A stretch of 55,603 nt of DNA from Mariniblastus sp. (GTDB lineage Bacteria; Planctomycetota; Planctomycetia; Pirellulales; Pirellulaceae): the NCBI GenBank assembly GCA_028823415.1, contig JAPKBL010000025.1:1-55603 (forward strand). Direction: 5' to 3'. The stretch's first letter is position 1; each line of letters opens with the position of its first letter. Shown in pieces: positions 25,954 to 35,193 of this stretch. The notes below the pieces were generated by a model, which worked only from the letters and a program-made list of their open reading frames with translations, ran no database searches and was not told where the DNA came from. Made by a program: the position numbers and the translations under genes.

Positions 25954-27147
25954 TCAACTTGTCAGCCTTGAGATAGCTTTGACGAATGTGTTGATTTGTA
26001 CTTGGTTGTTATAGAGGTGATGGGAGACACGAGCATACCAGCGTTCTTTGAACAGAATGATCATGACTTCGATTCCAATCTGTTCCCAAAGTTGTTTCTG
26101 TAAACTGCTCCAGTCCCCGGAGGGAAGTGGAATGTGAGTCATTGCGCCGTACCATCCGGCACTTCGGTTCCCAATGGGCTGAGTGTTGAATAGATCACTT
26201 AAGCAATCCTCGGTGTAATTTGCCAACCAGCACGTCCGCTTGCGAAAATTCTCAAGGCCAATGCCGCGAATCCATGAAATGGCCTGAGGGACAGAAAGAA
26301 ATGGGCTAGGGTCGCGGGTTCCGATCCAGGTAAATTCTTCGTCCCATGTTTTGGGAATTGCGGGAAGTAATCGTCCCCAGCTTTTCACGGGAGGCTCAAT
26401 CGTGTCTTGGAAGCGAGGGTGAACGTATAGAAATCCGCTACCTAAAGGGGCGCATAACCACTTGTGCAAACTGGCAGTGTAAAAATCACATTTGAGATTT
26501 TCAAGTGACAGATCAACCTGCGCTGGAGCATGAGGCCCGTCGACGCAGATTGCAATTTCCTGGGCGTGGAATGCATTACAAATTTCCTCGATTGGCATAA
26601 TCAAGGCGGTCGCTGAGGTAATGTGACTGACGACCAGTAGACGCGTCTTGTTGGTGACAGCCTGCTTAAGGCAGTCCACGATTTGGTCTTTGGACTCAAA
26701 CGAATCCGGGAGCACCGCACATACGAGTTTCGCGCCCACCGCATCACAGGCGCGCTGCCAGATTCGATGAACGGCACCGTACTCGTGGTCGTTGATGAGT
26801 ACTTCATCCCCGGGATTCAAGGAAAAACTGTTGGCCACGATATTCATGGCATACGTTGCGTTATCAACCAGAACGAGATTGGCAGGGGCTGTGCCGATGA
26901 AGTCTGCGATTGATTTTCGTGCTTCGTAGAGTGCACTCTCCATTTGCCGAAGATAGAAATCCATTGGCTGTTCATCGAGTCGGTCAATCCAGCCTCGTCT
27001 GTTGTAGCGAACCGAATTCGGTTGCAGGCCAAATGAGCCATGATTTAGATAAATGGTGTCGCTTCGTAATTTCCAATTGGCTGCTAGATCGGACCAGTCG
27101 CGATCGTTGGACGGATTGCGAGAAGGGATTGGGGTAGGCGTGTTCAT
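25954..27147 (-). CDS. class V aminotransferase, isopenicillin-N-epimerase-like
   Basis: 397 residues, fold-type I PLP enzyme. The start TIYLNHGSFG is the family's typical N-terminal motif. The PLP aspartate is Asp203 (CVDGPHAPAQVD) and the Schiff-base lysine is Lys229 (ASLHKWLCAPLGSGF). Members act as epimerases, cysteine desulfurases or kynureninases. The HGSFG/SLHKW pattern points to the isopenicillin N epimerase-like group, whose planctomycete substrates are unknown. A stand-alone gene between the ECF-kinase pair and the GSII terminator. The assignment is to the family, not to a reaction. Confidence 0.88.
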   Translation of the reverse strand: MNTPTPIPSRNPSNDRDWSDLAANWKLRSDTIYLNHGSFGLQPNSVRYNRRGWIDRLDEQPMDFYLRQMESALYEARKSIADFIGTAPANLVLVDNATYAMNIVANSFSLNPGDEVLINDHEYGAVHRIWQRACDAVGAKLVCAVLPDSFESKDQIVDCLKQAVTNKTRLLVVSHITSATALIMPIEEICNAFHAQEIAICVDGPHAPAQVDLSLENLKCDFYTASLHKWLCAPLGSGFLYVHPRFQDTIEPPVKSWGRLLPAIPKTWDEEFTWIGTRDPSPFLSVPQAISWIRGIGLENFRKRTCWLANYTEDCLSDLFNTQPIGNRSAGWYGAMTHIPLPSGDWSSLQKQLWEQIGIEVMIILFKERWYARVSHHLYNNQVQINTFVKAISRLTS

Positions 27148-27245
27148 CCTGTTATTTGAACCTCTGCCGGCGGTTGGTCAATGGATTTCCACAAGAATTA
27201 GCGAGTTCGAAAATGGCGTCATCGAACTCGTTGATCGGCGGCGTG

Positions 27246-27290
27246 AAAAAAAAGCTGCTGTCCCAGAAGGGACAGCAGCTTTTAATTTTT
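27246..27290 (-). terminator. Rho-independent terminator after glnII
   Basis: A perfect 12-bp stem, AGCTGCTGTCCC at 27253-27264 with GGGACAGCAGCT at 27269-27280, a 4-base loop and A/T runs on both sides. It follows the GSII stop (leftward) by about 50 bases. A/T runs on both sides make it possibly bidirectional. Confidence 0.93.
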
Positions 27291-27342
27291 CAAATTGTCC
27301 GTTGATTCTTGTCATAAACTGGAATCAATAGACCAATCCATG

Positions 27343-28362
27343 CTAAACAGTAACCAACGCACATTTTACGGTTTTGATGATTTCTGCAGCAACTTTGTAT
27401 GGATCGGCGTTGGATGCAGGTCGGCGATCTTCCAGCCAGCCTTTCCAGCCATTGTTGACGGTACCAACGGGGATGCGAATCGATGCGCCGCGATCCGAAA
27501 TTCCATAACTAAACTGAGTGATCGATTGAGTTTCATGTTTGCCAGTCAGGCGTTGGTCATTGTCTGCGCCGTAAACTGCAATGTGCTCACTGACGCGTGG
27601 CGCAAACGCTTTGCAAACCTGGTCGTAAACCGATTGGTCGCCGCATTCGCGGAGTGTAGAGTTCGAGAAGTTCGCGTGCATTCCGGAGCCGTTCCAATCG
27701 GTGTCTCCCAATGGTTTGGGGTGATACTCGATGGCAAGTCCATATTTTTCGCCGATGCGTTCGAGAAGGTAACGGGCAACCCAAATTTGATCACCAGCCT
27801 GTTTTGCACCTTTGGCAAAACACTGGAATTCCCATTGGCCAGCGGCCACTTCTGCATTGATTCCCTCGACATTGATTCCTGCATCCAGACAAACATCAAG
27901 GTGCTCTTCAATCATGTGGCGACCGTGTGCATTCTTTGCACCGACTGAGCAGTAGTACGGCCCCTGAGGCCCTGGGTAACCTCCCGTTGGGAATCCAGGT
28001 GGGCTGTTAGTTTCGGTATCCCAAAGGAAGTATTCCTGTTCGAAACCGAACCAAAAATCATTGTCGTCGTCTTCGATCGTGGCTCGGCCATTGGAATCGT
28101 GCGGTGTACCATCTGCGTTAAGCACTTCGCACATCACGAGGAAACCATTGAATCGCTCAGGATCCGAGAAAATAGCGACTGGCTTCAAAAGGCAATCTGA
28201 CGCTCCGCCTTCTGCCTGTTCCGTTGAACTGCCATCGAAGCACCATTCTGGGCAGTCTTCCAGTTCACCACTGAAATCAGCCACAATTTTTGTTTTACTT
28301 CGAAGACTCTGGGTGGGCTTGTAGCCGTCAAGCCAGATATACTCAAGTTTCGATTTGCTCAT
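27343..28362 (-). CDS. glnII: glutamine synthetase, eukaryotic type (GSII)
   Basis: 339 residues from the ATG at 28360-28362. ATP-dependent synthesis of glutamine from glutamate and ammonia. The beta-Grasp N-domain starts LEYIWLDGYKPTQSLRSK; WCFDGSSTEQA, FGFEQEYFLWD (metal-binding glutamates), the HGRHMIEEHLDVCL stretch and the ATP-binding NGSGMHANFS segment match GSII. The 340-residue length separates it from GSI (about 470). GSII is typical of eukaryotes and rhizobia/actinomycetes but also occurs in planctomycetes. Divergent from GSI at 28893; the two share a 530-base promoter region. GSII enzymes lack the GSI adenylylation loop. Confidence 0.95.
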   Translation of the reverse strand: MSKSKLEYIWLDGYKPTQSLRSKTKIVADFSGELEDCPEWCFDGSSTEQAEGGASDCLLKPVAIFSDPERFNGFLVMCEVLNADGTPHDSNGRATIEDDDNDFWFGFEQEYFLWDTETNSPPGFPTGGYPGPQGPYYCSVGAKNAHGRHMIEEHLDVCLDAGINVEGINAEVAAGQWEFQCFAKGAKQAGDQIWVARYLLERIGEKYGLAIEYHPKPLGDTDWNGSGMHANFSNSTLRECGDQSVYDQVCKAFAPRVSEHIAVYGADNDQRLTGKHETQSITQFSYGISDRGASIRIPVGTVNNGWKGWLEDRRPASNADPYKVAAEIIKTVKCALVTV

Positions 28363-28892
28363 TCTGGTGTTAACTCCATAAACGCTTGATTCATTGGCCG
28401 GATCACCTCGACATCGTCGCCTTGGTTCGGAGGCGGTGATCACCGTTAAGTAGGATTTGGGCTAAGGTCGGTTGTTTGCGTGGTAACCGCAATTAATTGG
28501 AATCCCGTACCGACCGAGGCTCAGGCAGCGGAGATCTTAACAATTAAAAATCTCTATTTATAGTACCGAAAATAAGTCAGCCTCGCCCCGAGGCTCCAGA
28601 TCCTTGTCGAAATTAAATGAATGCTGCTTGAATTCGAGGCACGGATTGGGCATTATCTGTGCAGGTGAAAATGGTCTCTGGAAGTGAGGCAACCAAAATA
28701 GCCGTTTTAAGGCAGGTTCTTGGTCACTGAGATGATCTTTATGATTGTGGCACAAGGATTGCTTTTAAGCCGTTGGCTTAAAATTTCAAATGTCAGTTTT
28801 AAAAAAAGAAACTGGGTTCATCAAAAAAAAAGAAAATTTTTATTTCCCGCGTTGGCCGGGGCTTATTTTCTCATTGTCTGAAAGGTCAAACT
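28363..28892. other. divergent promoter region between the two glutamine synthetases
   Basis: 530 bases with no gene. It contains the sigma-54 site for GSI, a hairpin AGCCTCG/CGAGGCT at 28579-28595, and poly-A stretches at 28801-28850. I found no sigma-54 signature on the leftward strand for GSII. NtrC-like enhancer sites could not be assigned. Confidence 0.6.
28748..28764 (+). promoter_or_regulatory. sigma-54 promoter upstream of GSI
   Basis: TGGCACAAGGATTGCTT matches the sigma-54 consensus TGGCACN5TTGC. GG at 28749-28750 (-24) and GC at 28761-28762 (-12) are 10 bases apart. It lies about 130 bases upstream of the GSI start, giving a leader of roughly 115 bases. It implies control by RpoN and an enhancer-binding activator such as NtrC. 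Confidence 0.82.
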
Positions 28893-30305
28893 TTGACTCC
28901 AAAAGAAGTAATCGCTTTTTGTCGATCGGCGAACGTAAAAGCGATTGATTTACGTTTTGTCGATTTTTTAGGTCATTGGGGGCACACGACCATTCCGGTT
29001 AGTGCGTTCACCGAGTCTATTTTTGAAAATGGGCTTGGCTTCGATGGTTCGAGCGTAAGGGGTTGGCAGCAGGTCGACGAAAGCGACATGTTGCTGATGC
29101 CGCGACCGGAAACAAATTTTATCGATCCATTCGCAACGTTGCCAACATTGAACCTCATTTGCGATGTTGTCGATCCGATCACCCATGAAAATTACAGTCG
29201 TGATCCACGGTTTGTCGCGCGTAAAGCGGCCAGTTACTTGAGCAGCACCGGCATCGCGGACACGGCTTGTTTTGGCCCGGAAGCCGAATTTTTCATTTTT
29301 GATAACGTTCGGTTTGATCAAAGGCCAGATGCTGCGTTTTACCATTTAGATAGTGTTGAAGCTCAATGGAATCGTGGTCGAGAAGAGAATCCGAATTTAG
29401 GTTACAAGATTCGTCATCAACAGGGCTACCTCCCCTGCCCTCCAGTCGATCAGATGGTGAATCTTCGAACGGAGATGATGCAAACACTTATTGATTGCGG
29501 ACTGGAAGTTGAGTGCCAGCATCACGAAGTCGGGACCGCGGGTCAGTCAGAGATCGATTTAAAGTACGGTCCGCTGGTTCAGATGGCTGACCATATGATG
29601 ATGTGCAAGTACATCGTAAAGAATGTAGCGTTCCGGCATAATAAAACGGCGACATTTATGCCAAAGCCGATTTTCGGTGATGCGGGTTCGGGAATGCATA
29701 CCCATCTTTCTTTTTGGAAAGACGGGCGGCCGTTATTCGGTGGCGATGGTTACGCAGGTCTTAGTCAGATGGGGATGCATGCGATTGGTGGGATACTGAA
29801 ACATGCTCCAGCGCTGCTGGCGTTAACCAACCCAACGACCAATAGTTACAAACGTCTGGTGCCAGGCTACGAAGCTCCAGTCAACCTTGCCTACTCTCAA
29901 CGGAATCGCTCTGCAGCATGCCGCATTCCCATGTATAGCAACGATCCGGCGAGTAAGCGGATTGAGTTTCGCTGCCCGGACGGTGGTTGCAATCCTTATT
30001 TTGCGTTCGCCGCGATTACAATGGCTGCCATTGATGGCATCGAAAACAAGCTTGATCCCGGGGAACCGTTGGACAAAGATATCTATGACTTGCCTCCGGA
30101 GGAGTCAAAGAACGTGCCTAAGACGCCAAGGTCGTTGGAAGAATCTATCAACGCATTACAGTTAGATCATGATTTTCTTTTGCGAGGAGACGTGTTTACC
30201 AAGGACGTGATTAACACTTGGATTTCATTTAAAACCAGAAACGAAATTGAAGCGATTCGTTTCCGCCCACACCCCTATGAATTTTGTTTGTATTTCGACT
30301 GTTAA
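28893..30305 (+). CDS. glnA: glutamine synthetase type I (GSI-beta)
   Basis: 470 residues. The start is TTG with AAAGG 8 bases upstream; the family N-terminus [24 protein letters not shown] supports it. [21 protein letters not shown] and [19 protein letters not shown] (metal/glutamate site) are intact. The adenylylation loop DIYDLPPEE with its Tyr is present and a 25-residue GSI-beta insert region is suggested by length. Activity should therefore be controllable by adenylylation, if GlnE exists elsewhere. Transcription is probably sigma-54 dependent. The arsC gene follows after about 90 bases. Confidence 0.96.
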   Translation: MTPKEVIAFCRSANVKAIDLRFVDFLGHWGHTTIPVSAFTESIFENGLGFDGSSVRGWQQVDESDMLLMPRPETNFIDPFATLPTLNLICDVVDPITHENYSRDPRFVARKAASYLSSTGIADTACFGPEAEFFIFDNVRFDQRPDAAFYHLDSVEAQWNRGREENPNLGYKIRHQQGYLPCPPVDQMVNLRTEMMQTLIDCGLEVECQHHEVGTAGQSEIDLKYGPLVQMADHMMMCKYIVKNVAFRHNKTATFMPKPIFGDAGSGMHTHLSFWKDGRPLFGGDGYAGLSQMGMHAIGGILKHAPALLALTNPTTNSYKRLVPGYEAPVNLAYSQRNRSAACRIPMYSNDPASKRIEFRCPDGGCNPYFAFAAITMAAIDGIENKLDPGEPLDKDIYDLPPEESKNVPKTPRSLEESINALQLDHDFLLRGDVFTKDVINTWISFKTRNEIEAIRFRPHPYEFCLYFDC

Positions 30306-30396
30306 CTGATTGTGGTTGGATTTTCAGGACGTTACTTTTGGTGAGGCACTCTTCAGTCTGTCTTCCATTCCGCTCCAGCTTTAACAGAAGTCAAAG

Positions 30397-30822
30397 ATGA
30401 AAAAAGTACTAATTCTGTGCACCGGGAACTCGTGCCGCTCGCAGATGGCGCAGGCGATTTGGCAAAAGGCCGGGAATTCTAAATGGGTTGCCTCGTCCGC
30501 CGGTTCACGCCCATCCGGTTATGTGCATCCTTTGGCTTTGAGGTCGATTGAGGAACTCGGGCTTTCGATCGAGGGTCTTGAAAGTAAGTCGGTTGATTTA
30601 TTTGTCGGCGATGAAATTGATTTGGCAGTGACGGTTTGTGATCATGCGAAAGAGGCGTGCCCCGTGCTTCCGGGGGTTTCGAGAACGCTCCATTGGCCGT
30701 TTGAAGACCCCGCAGATGCTACCGGTTCTGATGACGAAAAACTTATTCAGTTCCGAAAAATTCGTGACCAAATCAAAGGTCAAATTGAAACGTTTTTGAC
30801 TAGCGATGAAAATGAATGCTGA
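30397..30822 (+). CDS. arsC: arsenate reductase, thioredoxin-coupled LMW-PTPase type
   Basis: 141 residues. It reduces arsenate to arsenite using a cysteine relay. The phosphatase P-loop CTGNSCRS at 8-15 and Cys81/Cys88 (VTVCDHAKEACPVLPG) match the Cys10/Cys82/Cys89 triad of the S. aureus pI258 enzyme. A low-molecular-weight protein-tyrosine phosphatase would lack the second and third Cys, so arsenate reductase is preferred. There are no other ars genes in the window. The ATG at 30397 has AGAAGTCAAAG upstream. Confidence 0.87.
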   Translation: MKKVLILCTGNSCRSQMAQAIWQKAGNSKWVASSAGSRPSGYVHPLALRSIEELGLSIEGLESKSVDLFVGDEIDLAVTVCDHAKEACPVLPGVSRTLHWPFEDPADATGSDDEKLIQFRKIRDQIKGQIETFLTSDENEC

Positions 30823-30947
30823 TCGATAAGCAAATCAATGCAATCTACGGGACTATTTATTTGTGAGTACGTGCCGTTAATAGGAATTGGTTGGGCCGAA
30901 AACCCAGTCGTTTCAAATTGGGTAACTATAGGACGGAGGCCATTTTG

Positions 30948-31889
30948 ATGAAGAGAGCACCAACTTTTTCCAAGTCAACGCAACAAGATTGCATGAAGCT
31001 GATCGAATTGGCGATTTGTGAAGATATTAATGCTGCCGATCTGGCGTCGGGCGTCGATTGCACGACCGCCGCGATCGTTCCCGATTCGATTCATGCCGAG
31101 GCGGTCTTTGTAAGTCGCAGCGACGGAATCATTTGTGGTGTCGAAGTCGTGAAACTTGCCCTTGATCATTGGGCACCAGAAATCGAATTGACGGTTAACA
31201 TTAACGACGGAGAGAAGATCCGCGCGGGTCAGACCATCGGAGTAATGAGCGGTCTGGCGCACGATATTTTAACTATGGAACGTACGTGCTTAAATTTCAT
31301 GTGTCGTCTATCGGGCATCAGTTCACTGACACATGAATTTGTCGATAGAATTAGCGAGACCTCAGCTTGTGTCCTCGATACTCGAAAAACAACGCCTGGG
31401 TGGCGAAGGCTGGAGAAGTATGCCGTGGCTTGCGGCGGTGGGCAGAATCACCGGATGGGGCTCTATGATGCAATCATGATCAAAGATAATCATCTTGCAT
31501 TTTTCCGGACGCAGGTTAATGAAGAAGGCGACGTGATTCCTGCCGCAATTCGAAATGCAAAATCTTGGATCAATGAACACGCAAGTGAGTTGCCAAATGG
31601 CTCGGAGACAATCTTGCAGCTAGAAGTGGATACTCTTGAACAACTTCGCGTTGCTCTAAAAACAGATTGCGACATTGTTTTATTGGATAACATGGACAGT
31701 GCTCAACTGACCGAGGCGGTCGCAATTCGGAACGAAATATCTCCGGAGATAATCTTAGAGGCATCTGGGGGAGTCAATTTGGACTCAATCGTTAAAATCG
31801 CTAAAACCGGTGTGGAGCGAATTAGCGTTGGCGCCGTGACGCACTCGGCAATCAATTTTGATATCGGACTCGACTGGAAAATGTCCTAA
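30948..31889 (+). CDS. nadC: nicotinate-nucleotide diphosphorylase (carboxylating)
   Basis: 313 residues from the ATG at 30948, with GGAGG 7 bases upstream. Quinolinate phosphoribosyltransferase in de novo NAD synthesis. N-terminal sandwich domain (about 10-115) and barrel domain with CVLDTRKTTPGWRRLEKYAVACGGGQNHRMG, of which RKTTPG and HRMG are family signatures; IMIKDNHLAF, VEVDTLEQLR and EASGGVNLDSI follow. Normal length. It stands about 125 bases after arsC on the same strand. nadA/nadB are not in the window. Confidence 0.95.
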   Translation: MKRAPTFSKSTQQDCMKLIELAICEDINAADLASGVDCTTAAIVPDSIHAEAVFVSRSDGIICGVEVVKLALDHWAPEIELTVNINDGEKIRAGQTIGVMSGLAHDILTMERTCLNFMCRLSGISSLTHEFVDRISETSACVLDTRKTTPGWRRLEKYAVACGGGQNHRMGLYDAIMIKDNHLAFFRTQVNEEGDVIPAAIRNAKSWINEHASELPNGSETILQLEVDTLEQLRVALKTDCDIVLLDNMDSAQLTEAVAIRNEISPEIILEASGGVNLDSIVKIAKTGVERISVGAVTHSAINFDIGLDWKMS

Positions 31890-32793
31890 TAATCCCGTGT
31901 TTTACTTAGTTCGGACGCGTGCGGAAAAAGCAATTGTCGCTCGGTCGAGCCCTTTCGATTTTTTCAATTTTGGCAAGTCTTCCTTCGTTGGAGGCCTTAT
32001 CTAACAGACGCCATTAGAATGCGGCAATTTCTTTGCCTATTTAGCGTTTTTAATGGTCTCGTGAAGATTCTCGCTTTGACATTACGCGAATCCGACCTAA
32101 CTTTCAGAGAGCTTGTTTGAGCTGGGGAGCATTAGGCAAGCTTTTGGCGGTAAGGGTTGGCGGGATGCCAAAAGGGGCCTTACCGCCATTTTTATGCGCC
32201 GACAGTTTTCTGCGAATCAAATAGCTCGGGTACGTAGCGAGCTTTCCCAATCGGCCTTCGCCGCTTTTCCGCGGGGTGTTGTTTCTAATGCCGCGAATGC
32301 AATCCCCCCAAGACAATCCCGCCAAGACCGAATGTGACTGAACATAAAAGCATGTTCGAGAGTCGCGTGACTCCTATTAGCATCGGCATTGCGGTCATGC
32401 CGCCATATCTGGGTTGGAGCTGCCATCGAAAAGCTCAAGCCGCTTCCGATAAAACCATGAGTTGCGAGCAGGTTGTCGCAACGATCCGAGGCGATTCGGG
32501 ATCGAGATGGTTTCGCCTGATTCTTTTAAAGACCGCATGCTCCTGCTTGAGATTCGGCCCACCGACGTGGATCGAAGTCGAAAAAGCAACTAAAACACTC
32601 ATGAAAATTTGAATTGAACAGAAATAGACAAATAAGCAGGGTGATACGGCAGCAGGCTTTAAAAATATTTCTAAATTTTCCAAAGATCCCAACTGCACCG
32701 GCGAACAACCTACAACGGCGATCAGGCTGGTTAGCCAGAAATGTCTTAGTTACGAACGCCGGTTCATCCAACAAAAAATCAGGAGAGCAGAAT
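31890..32793. other. gene-free stretch with dense hairpins
   Basis: About 900 bases between nadC and the coiled-coil gene. Small ORFs on both strands overlap each other and lack ribosome-binding sites or family patterns, so none is called. Between about 32140 and 32504 several short perfect inverted repeats occur (listed separately). No tRNA, tmRNA, RNase P or SRP signature was seen. Confidence 0.55.
32140..32504. ncRNA. candidate structured RNA or decayed repeat
   Basis: Inverted repeats in order: TGGCGGTAAGG/CCTTACCGCCA (32145-32155 with 32178-32188, with an inner TTGGC/GCCAA hairpin and a T5 run after it), AGCTCG/CGAGCT (32223-32243), GAGTC/GACTC (32360-32373), CGGCAT/ATGCCG (32384-32402), GTTGCGA/TCGCAAC (32461-32482) and CGATCC/GGATCG (32482-32504). 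The first one alone could be a plus-strand terminator. The spacing is dense, but some may be chance. I do not recognise a known RNA family. Confidence 0.3.
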
Positions 32794-33630
32794 ATGTTTA
32801 AAAAATTGACCATTGTGGTCGCAGGTGTTGTTGTGATTGGCGGATTGCTGTTTGGTGGGAAGTTAATCCCCTACGCGAAAACGGCGATAACGAAGGTCAG
32901 GACGGCAGCCCAGGATCAGGTTCCCGTAGCCTATCAGTTGGATGCTGCCAAAATCCAGCTAGATGCAATCGGACCGGAAATACATGGCATGGTTCACAAG
33001 ATTTCCAAAGAACAAGTCAAATTGAAGCGACTGGCGGCAGATCTTCAGTCTCACGAGCAAATGCTGAAAAAGAGTTACGACGAAATGATGGCACTTCGCT
33101 TGCATGTTGAATCAGGCGGCCAGGTCTATGTGGATACTCGAGGAAAGCCTCATAATTTGCCTCGTGTAAAGCAAGATTTAAGACATCGGTTTACGCTTTT
33201 TCAAACCGCCGAAAAGACATTTGAGAAGAAGGGCGAGATCTTGGATTTACGCAAGGAATCGTTAGCCGCTGCTCACATGAAACTAGAGGAAGCTAAATCG
33301 CAGCAACGTGAATTGGAGCTTCAAATTGAAAATTTAACGGCCCGCAATCGCATGAACGAGGTCATCGCGACCGCAACTCAGATTAAGCTCGATAATAGTC
33401 AGCTGTCGAAAACACGTGAGATGTTAGATGACATTGACGCCCGAATCTCGGCGGATGAAGAGTATTACAATATTGCTCCCAAGTACTTTGGTCAGATCCC
33501 TGTAAATGATGATTCAATCATTCCGAGTTCGGAGATATTGGACGACATGGATGCCTACTTCGAGGCAAAAGAATCAGGCAATAGTGATTCTTCGAGTGAG
33601 TCGACCGAAGCAGAATTGGTGGTTAATTAG
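32794..33630 (+). CDS. membrane-anchored coiled-coil protein, PspA-like in shape
   Basis: 278 residues from the ATG at 32794, chosen for AGGAGAGCAG upstream and a membrane-type N-terminus; the frame is open from 32614. A short cytoplasmic N-terminus is followed by one helix (VVVAGVVVIGGLLFGG) and a long charged coiled coil, about residues 55-225 (KEQVKLKRLAADLQ; KLEEAKSQQRELELQ). The tail is acidic and Ser-rich. It resembles a planctomycete family I remember; the coiled coil is also like PspA/IM30 but with a membrane anchor. It has its own terminator at 33681, so it is separate from the following cluster. Confidence 0.7.
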   Translation: MFKKLTIVVAGVVVIGGLLFGGKLIPYAKTAITKVRTAAQDQVPVAYQLDAAKIQLDAIGPEIHGMVHKISKEQVKLKRLAADLQSHEQMLKKSYDEMMALRLHVESGGQVYVDTRGKPHNLPRVKQDLRHRFTLFQTAEKTFEKKGEILDLRKESLAAAHMKLEEAKSQQRELELQIENLTARNRMNEVIATATQIKLDNSQLSKTREMLDDIDARISADEEYYNIAPKYFGQIPVNDDSIIPSSEILDDMDAYFEAKESGNSDSSSESTEAELVVN

Positions 33631-33680
33631 CCCGCCCTTGGTTGGATATCTCTGCTAGTTCAATTGTTGATCGATGGAAG

Positions 33681-33719
33681 CGGGGCGGCAGGTTTATAAG
33701 CCCGCTGTCCCGTTTTTTT
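33681..33719 (+). terminator. Rho-independent terminator after the coiled-coil gene
   Basis: A 12-pair stem with two G-U pairs and one mismatch, from CGGGGCGGCAGG (33681-33692) with CCCGCTGTCCCG (33701-33712), an 8-base loop and T7 (33713-33719). Confidence 0.8.
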
Positions 33720-33756
33720 GATTGTGGTTTGATTTGCATTTAGGGGACGACGTTTG

Positions 33757-35193
33757 ATGAAGTGGGACGCGAAAATTAAATTTGCGGAACAGGCTTTTCA
33801 ATGTGGCGATCTAGATCAGGCGGTGCGTTACTTTACACGTGGCCAATTGTGTAACTCGCACGACCAGCCCTTTTTTGCCCGAAAGCTGGCTAACGCGTTA
33901 CTGGAGCGAGCCAAGGCCTCCGTCTGTGCGGGGCAGTTTTGCGTCGCTTGGGAGGATCTCGACGAAGCTTCGAAATTAAAAGTGGAGGAGTTTGGAGCAG
34001 AACTTCGCCGGCAAAAGAACCAGTTAATTGAATTGACTATCGAATCTGCCGATGCCTCGTTATCACGCGGTGAGCCAATTTATGCTTTAAATTGCATCGA
34101 ACCTCTGGGGCGACGCAAAATAACGGACTGGCGGCTTGATCGCATCAGGACCGTTTCTGAATGTTTGAAATCGGCGAACCACTTCGCTGCCAACGGTCAA
34201 TTTAAAAAATCCGTTGATCAGTTGGAAAAGGCAAAAGGCGTCCGCCCAGATTTGCCTTTTTTGGACTGTCGAATTTCAGCTTTCAAGGGCCGGCAACGGC
34301 AAATGCAAAGGCACATTACTGATGTTGAGACGTATGCTTTGCAGTGTAAATGGGGCGATGTCAGTCAAAGTTGTAAACAGATTTTACATATTGCGCCGAC
34401 CCACCAAATTGCTTTTGAAGCGAGACAGGAGTGTAACGCACGCCTTAAGAAAAAAACTTGGAGGCAGTTGGACTCGACCCAGGTTAATTCTTTAGGAGTT
34501 CAAGGCGATCGAGTTATTGGCGGAGGCCGGGGCGCGAGGGGTGACGAAAGAAATGTGGTTGTCGATAGGGAAGTGTCGGATAGGATACTACCCATGAGCA
34601 ATCTTACTTCTGGTAATAAATTTCTTCTCTGGGTCGACGGCGTGGGTGGCTACCTCGTTTGTGGTAATCGCGTTAACTCGTTGGGCCAAGCGATAGACGG
34701 TGCACGCGTTGATATCGGTATTCAGGGTGATCTGCGGAGCCACCATGCCAATCTCGAGCGAGTCGATGGGGGGCATCTTCTGGAACCTATCGGCAATATT
34801 TCAGTGGACGGTATTCTGTTGAATTCAAAAGTTGTCCTAAAAAATGGCCAGAAATTGTGTCTCGAAGGCGGAGTCGAACTTGCCTATTCGCAAACGCATG
34901 CACTAAGTAAAACGGCGCGACTCAATTTCGTTTCTCGACACCGGTCTGTGCCCTTGGCTGACGCCGTGATCCTTCCAGGGGCGTCCATTATCTTGGGGCC
35001 GAATCGATCTAATCATGTTTATTGTCCAACTTGGAGCGAGAATCTGTTGCTGTTTGAAAGATCGGGACAGTGGTTTTGCCGATCCAAGCTGGCGATGGAG
35101 GTAGACGGTAAATTTGTGAAAACGGAGGCGTCGATTGAACTGAATTCGCGAATTGTCGGTGATGACTTTTCCTTAACACTTGAGCCGGCTTAA
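33757..35193 (+). CDS. TPR-like and double FHA-like domain protein
   Basis: 478 residues from the ATG at 33757. Residues 1-230 are alpha-helical tetratricopeptide-like repeats (about five). A Gly/Arg-rich linker (about 250-270) leads to an FHA-like domain at about 287-395, whose DLRSHHANL resembles the phosphothreonine-binding signature Ser-x-x-His. A second FHA-like segment follows at about 396-478 (LGPNRSNHVYCP) but is more degenerate. FHA domains bind pThr peptides; the neighbouring kinase at 35434 is the obvious source of phosphorylation. No signal or membrane segment. GGGGA upstream supports the start. Confidence 0.78.
   Translation: MKWDAKIKFAEQAFQCGDLDQAVRYFTRGQLCNSHDQPFFARKLANALLERAKASVCAGQFCVAWEDLDEASKLKVEEFGAELRRQKNQLIELTIESADASLSRGEPIYALNCIEPLGRRKITDWRLDRIRTVSECLKSANHFAANGQFKKSVDQLEKAKGVRPDLPFLDCRISAFKGRQRQMQRHITDVETYALQCKWGDVSQSCKQILHIAPTHQIAFEARQECNARLKKKTWRQLDSTQVNSLGVQGDRVIGGGRGARGDERNVVVDREVSDRILPMSNLTSGNKFLLWVDGVGGYLVCGNRVNSLGQAIDGARVDIGIQGDLRSHHANLERVDGGHLLEPIGNISVDGILLNSKVVLKNGQKLCLEGGVELAYSQTHALSKTARLNFVSRHRSVPLADAVILPGASIILGPNRSNHVYCPTWSENLLLFERSGQWFCRSKLAMEVDGKFVKTEASIELNSRIVGDDFSLTLEPA

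Noticed and set aside
27295..27948. 217-residue plus-strand ORF across the GSII gene
   Set aside because: It is the antisense shadow of glnII, which has full family signatures; the ORF is Cys/Phe-rich with no motif.
28579..28595. Hairpin AGCCTCG/CGAGGCT between the glutamine synthetases as a terminator
   Set aside because: No T run on either strand.
30397..30822. Low-molecular-weight tyrosine phosphatase instead of arsenate reductase
   Set aside because: The Cys81/Cys88 pair is typical of thioredoxin-coupled ArsC and not of plain phosphatases.
32104..32813. Several short ORFs on both strands between nadC and the coiled-coil gene
   Set aside because: They overlap one another, lack ribosome-binding sites and have unlikely composition; the hairpins may explain the open frames.
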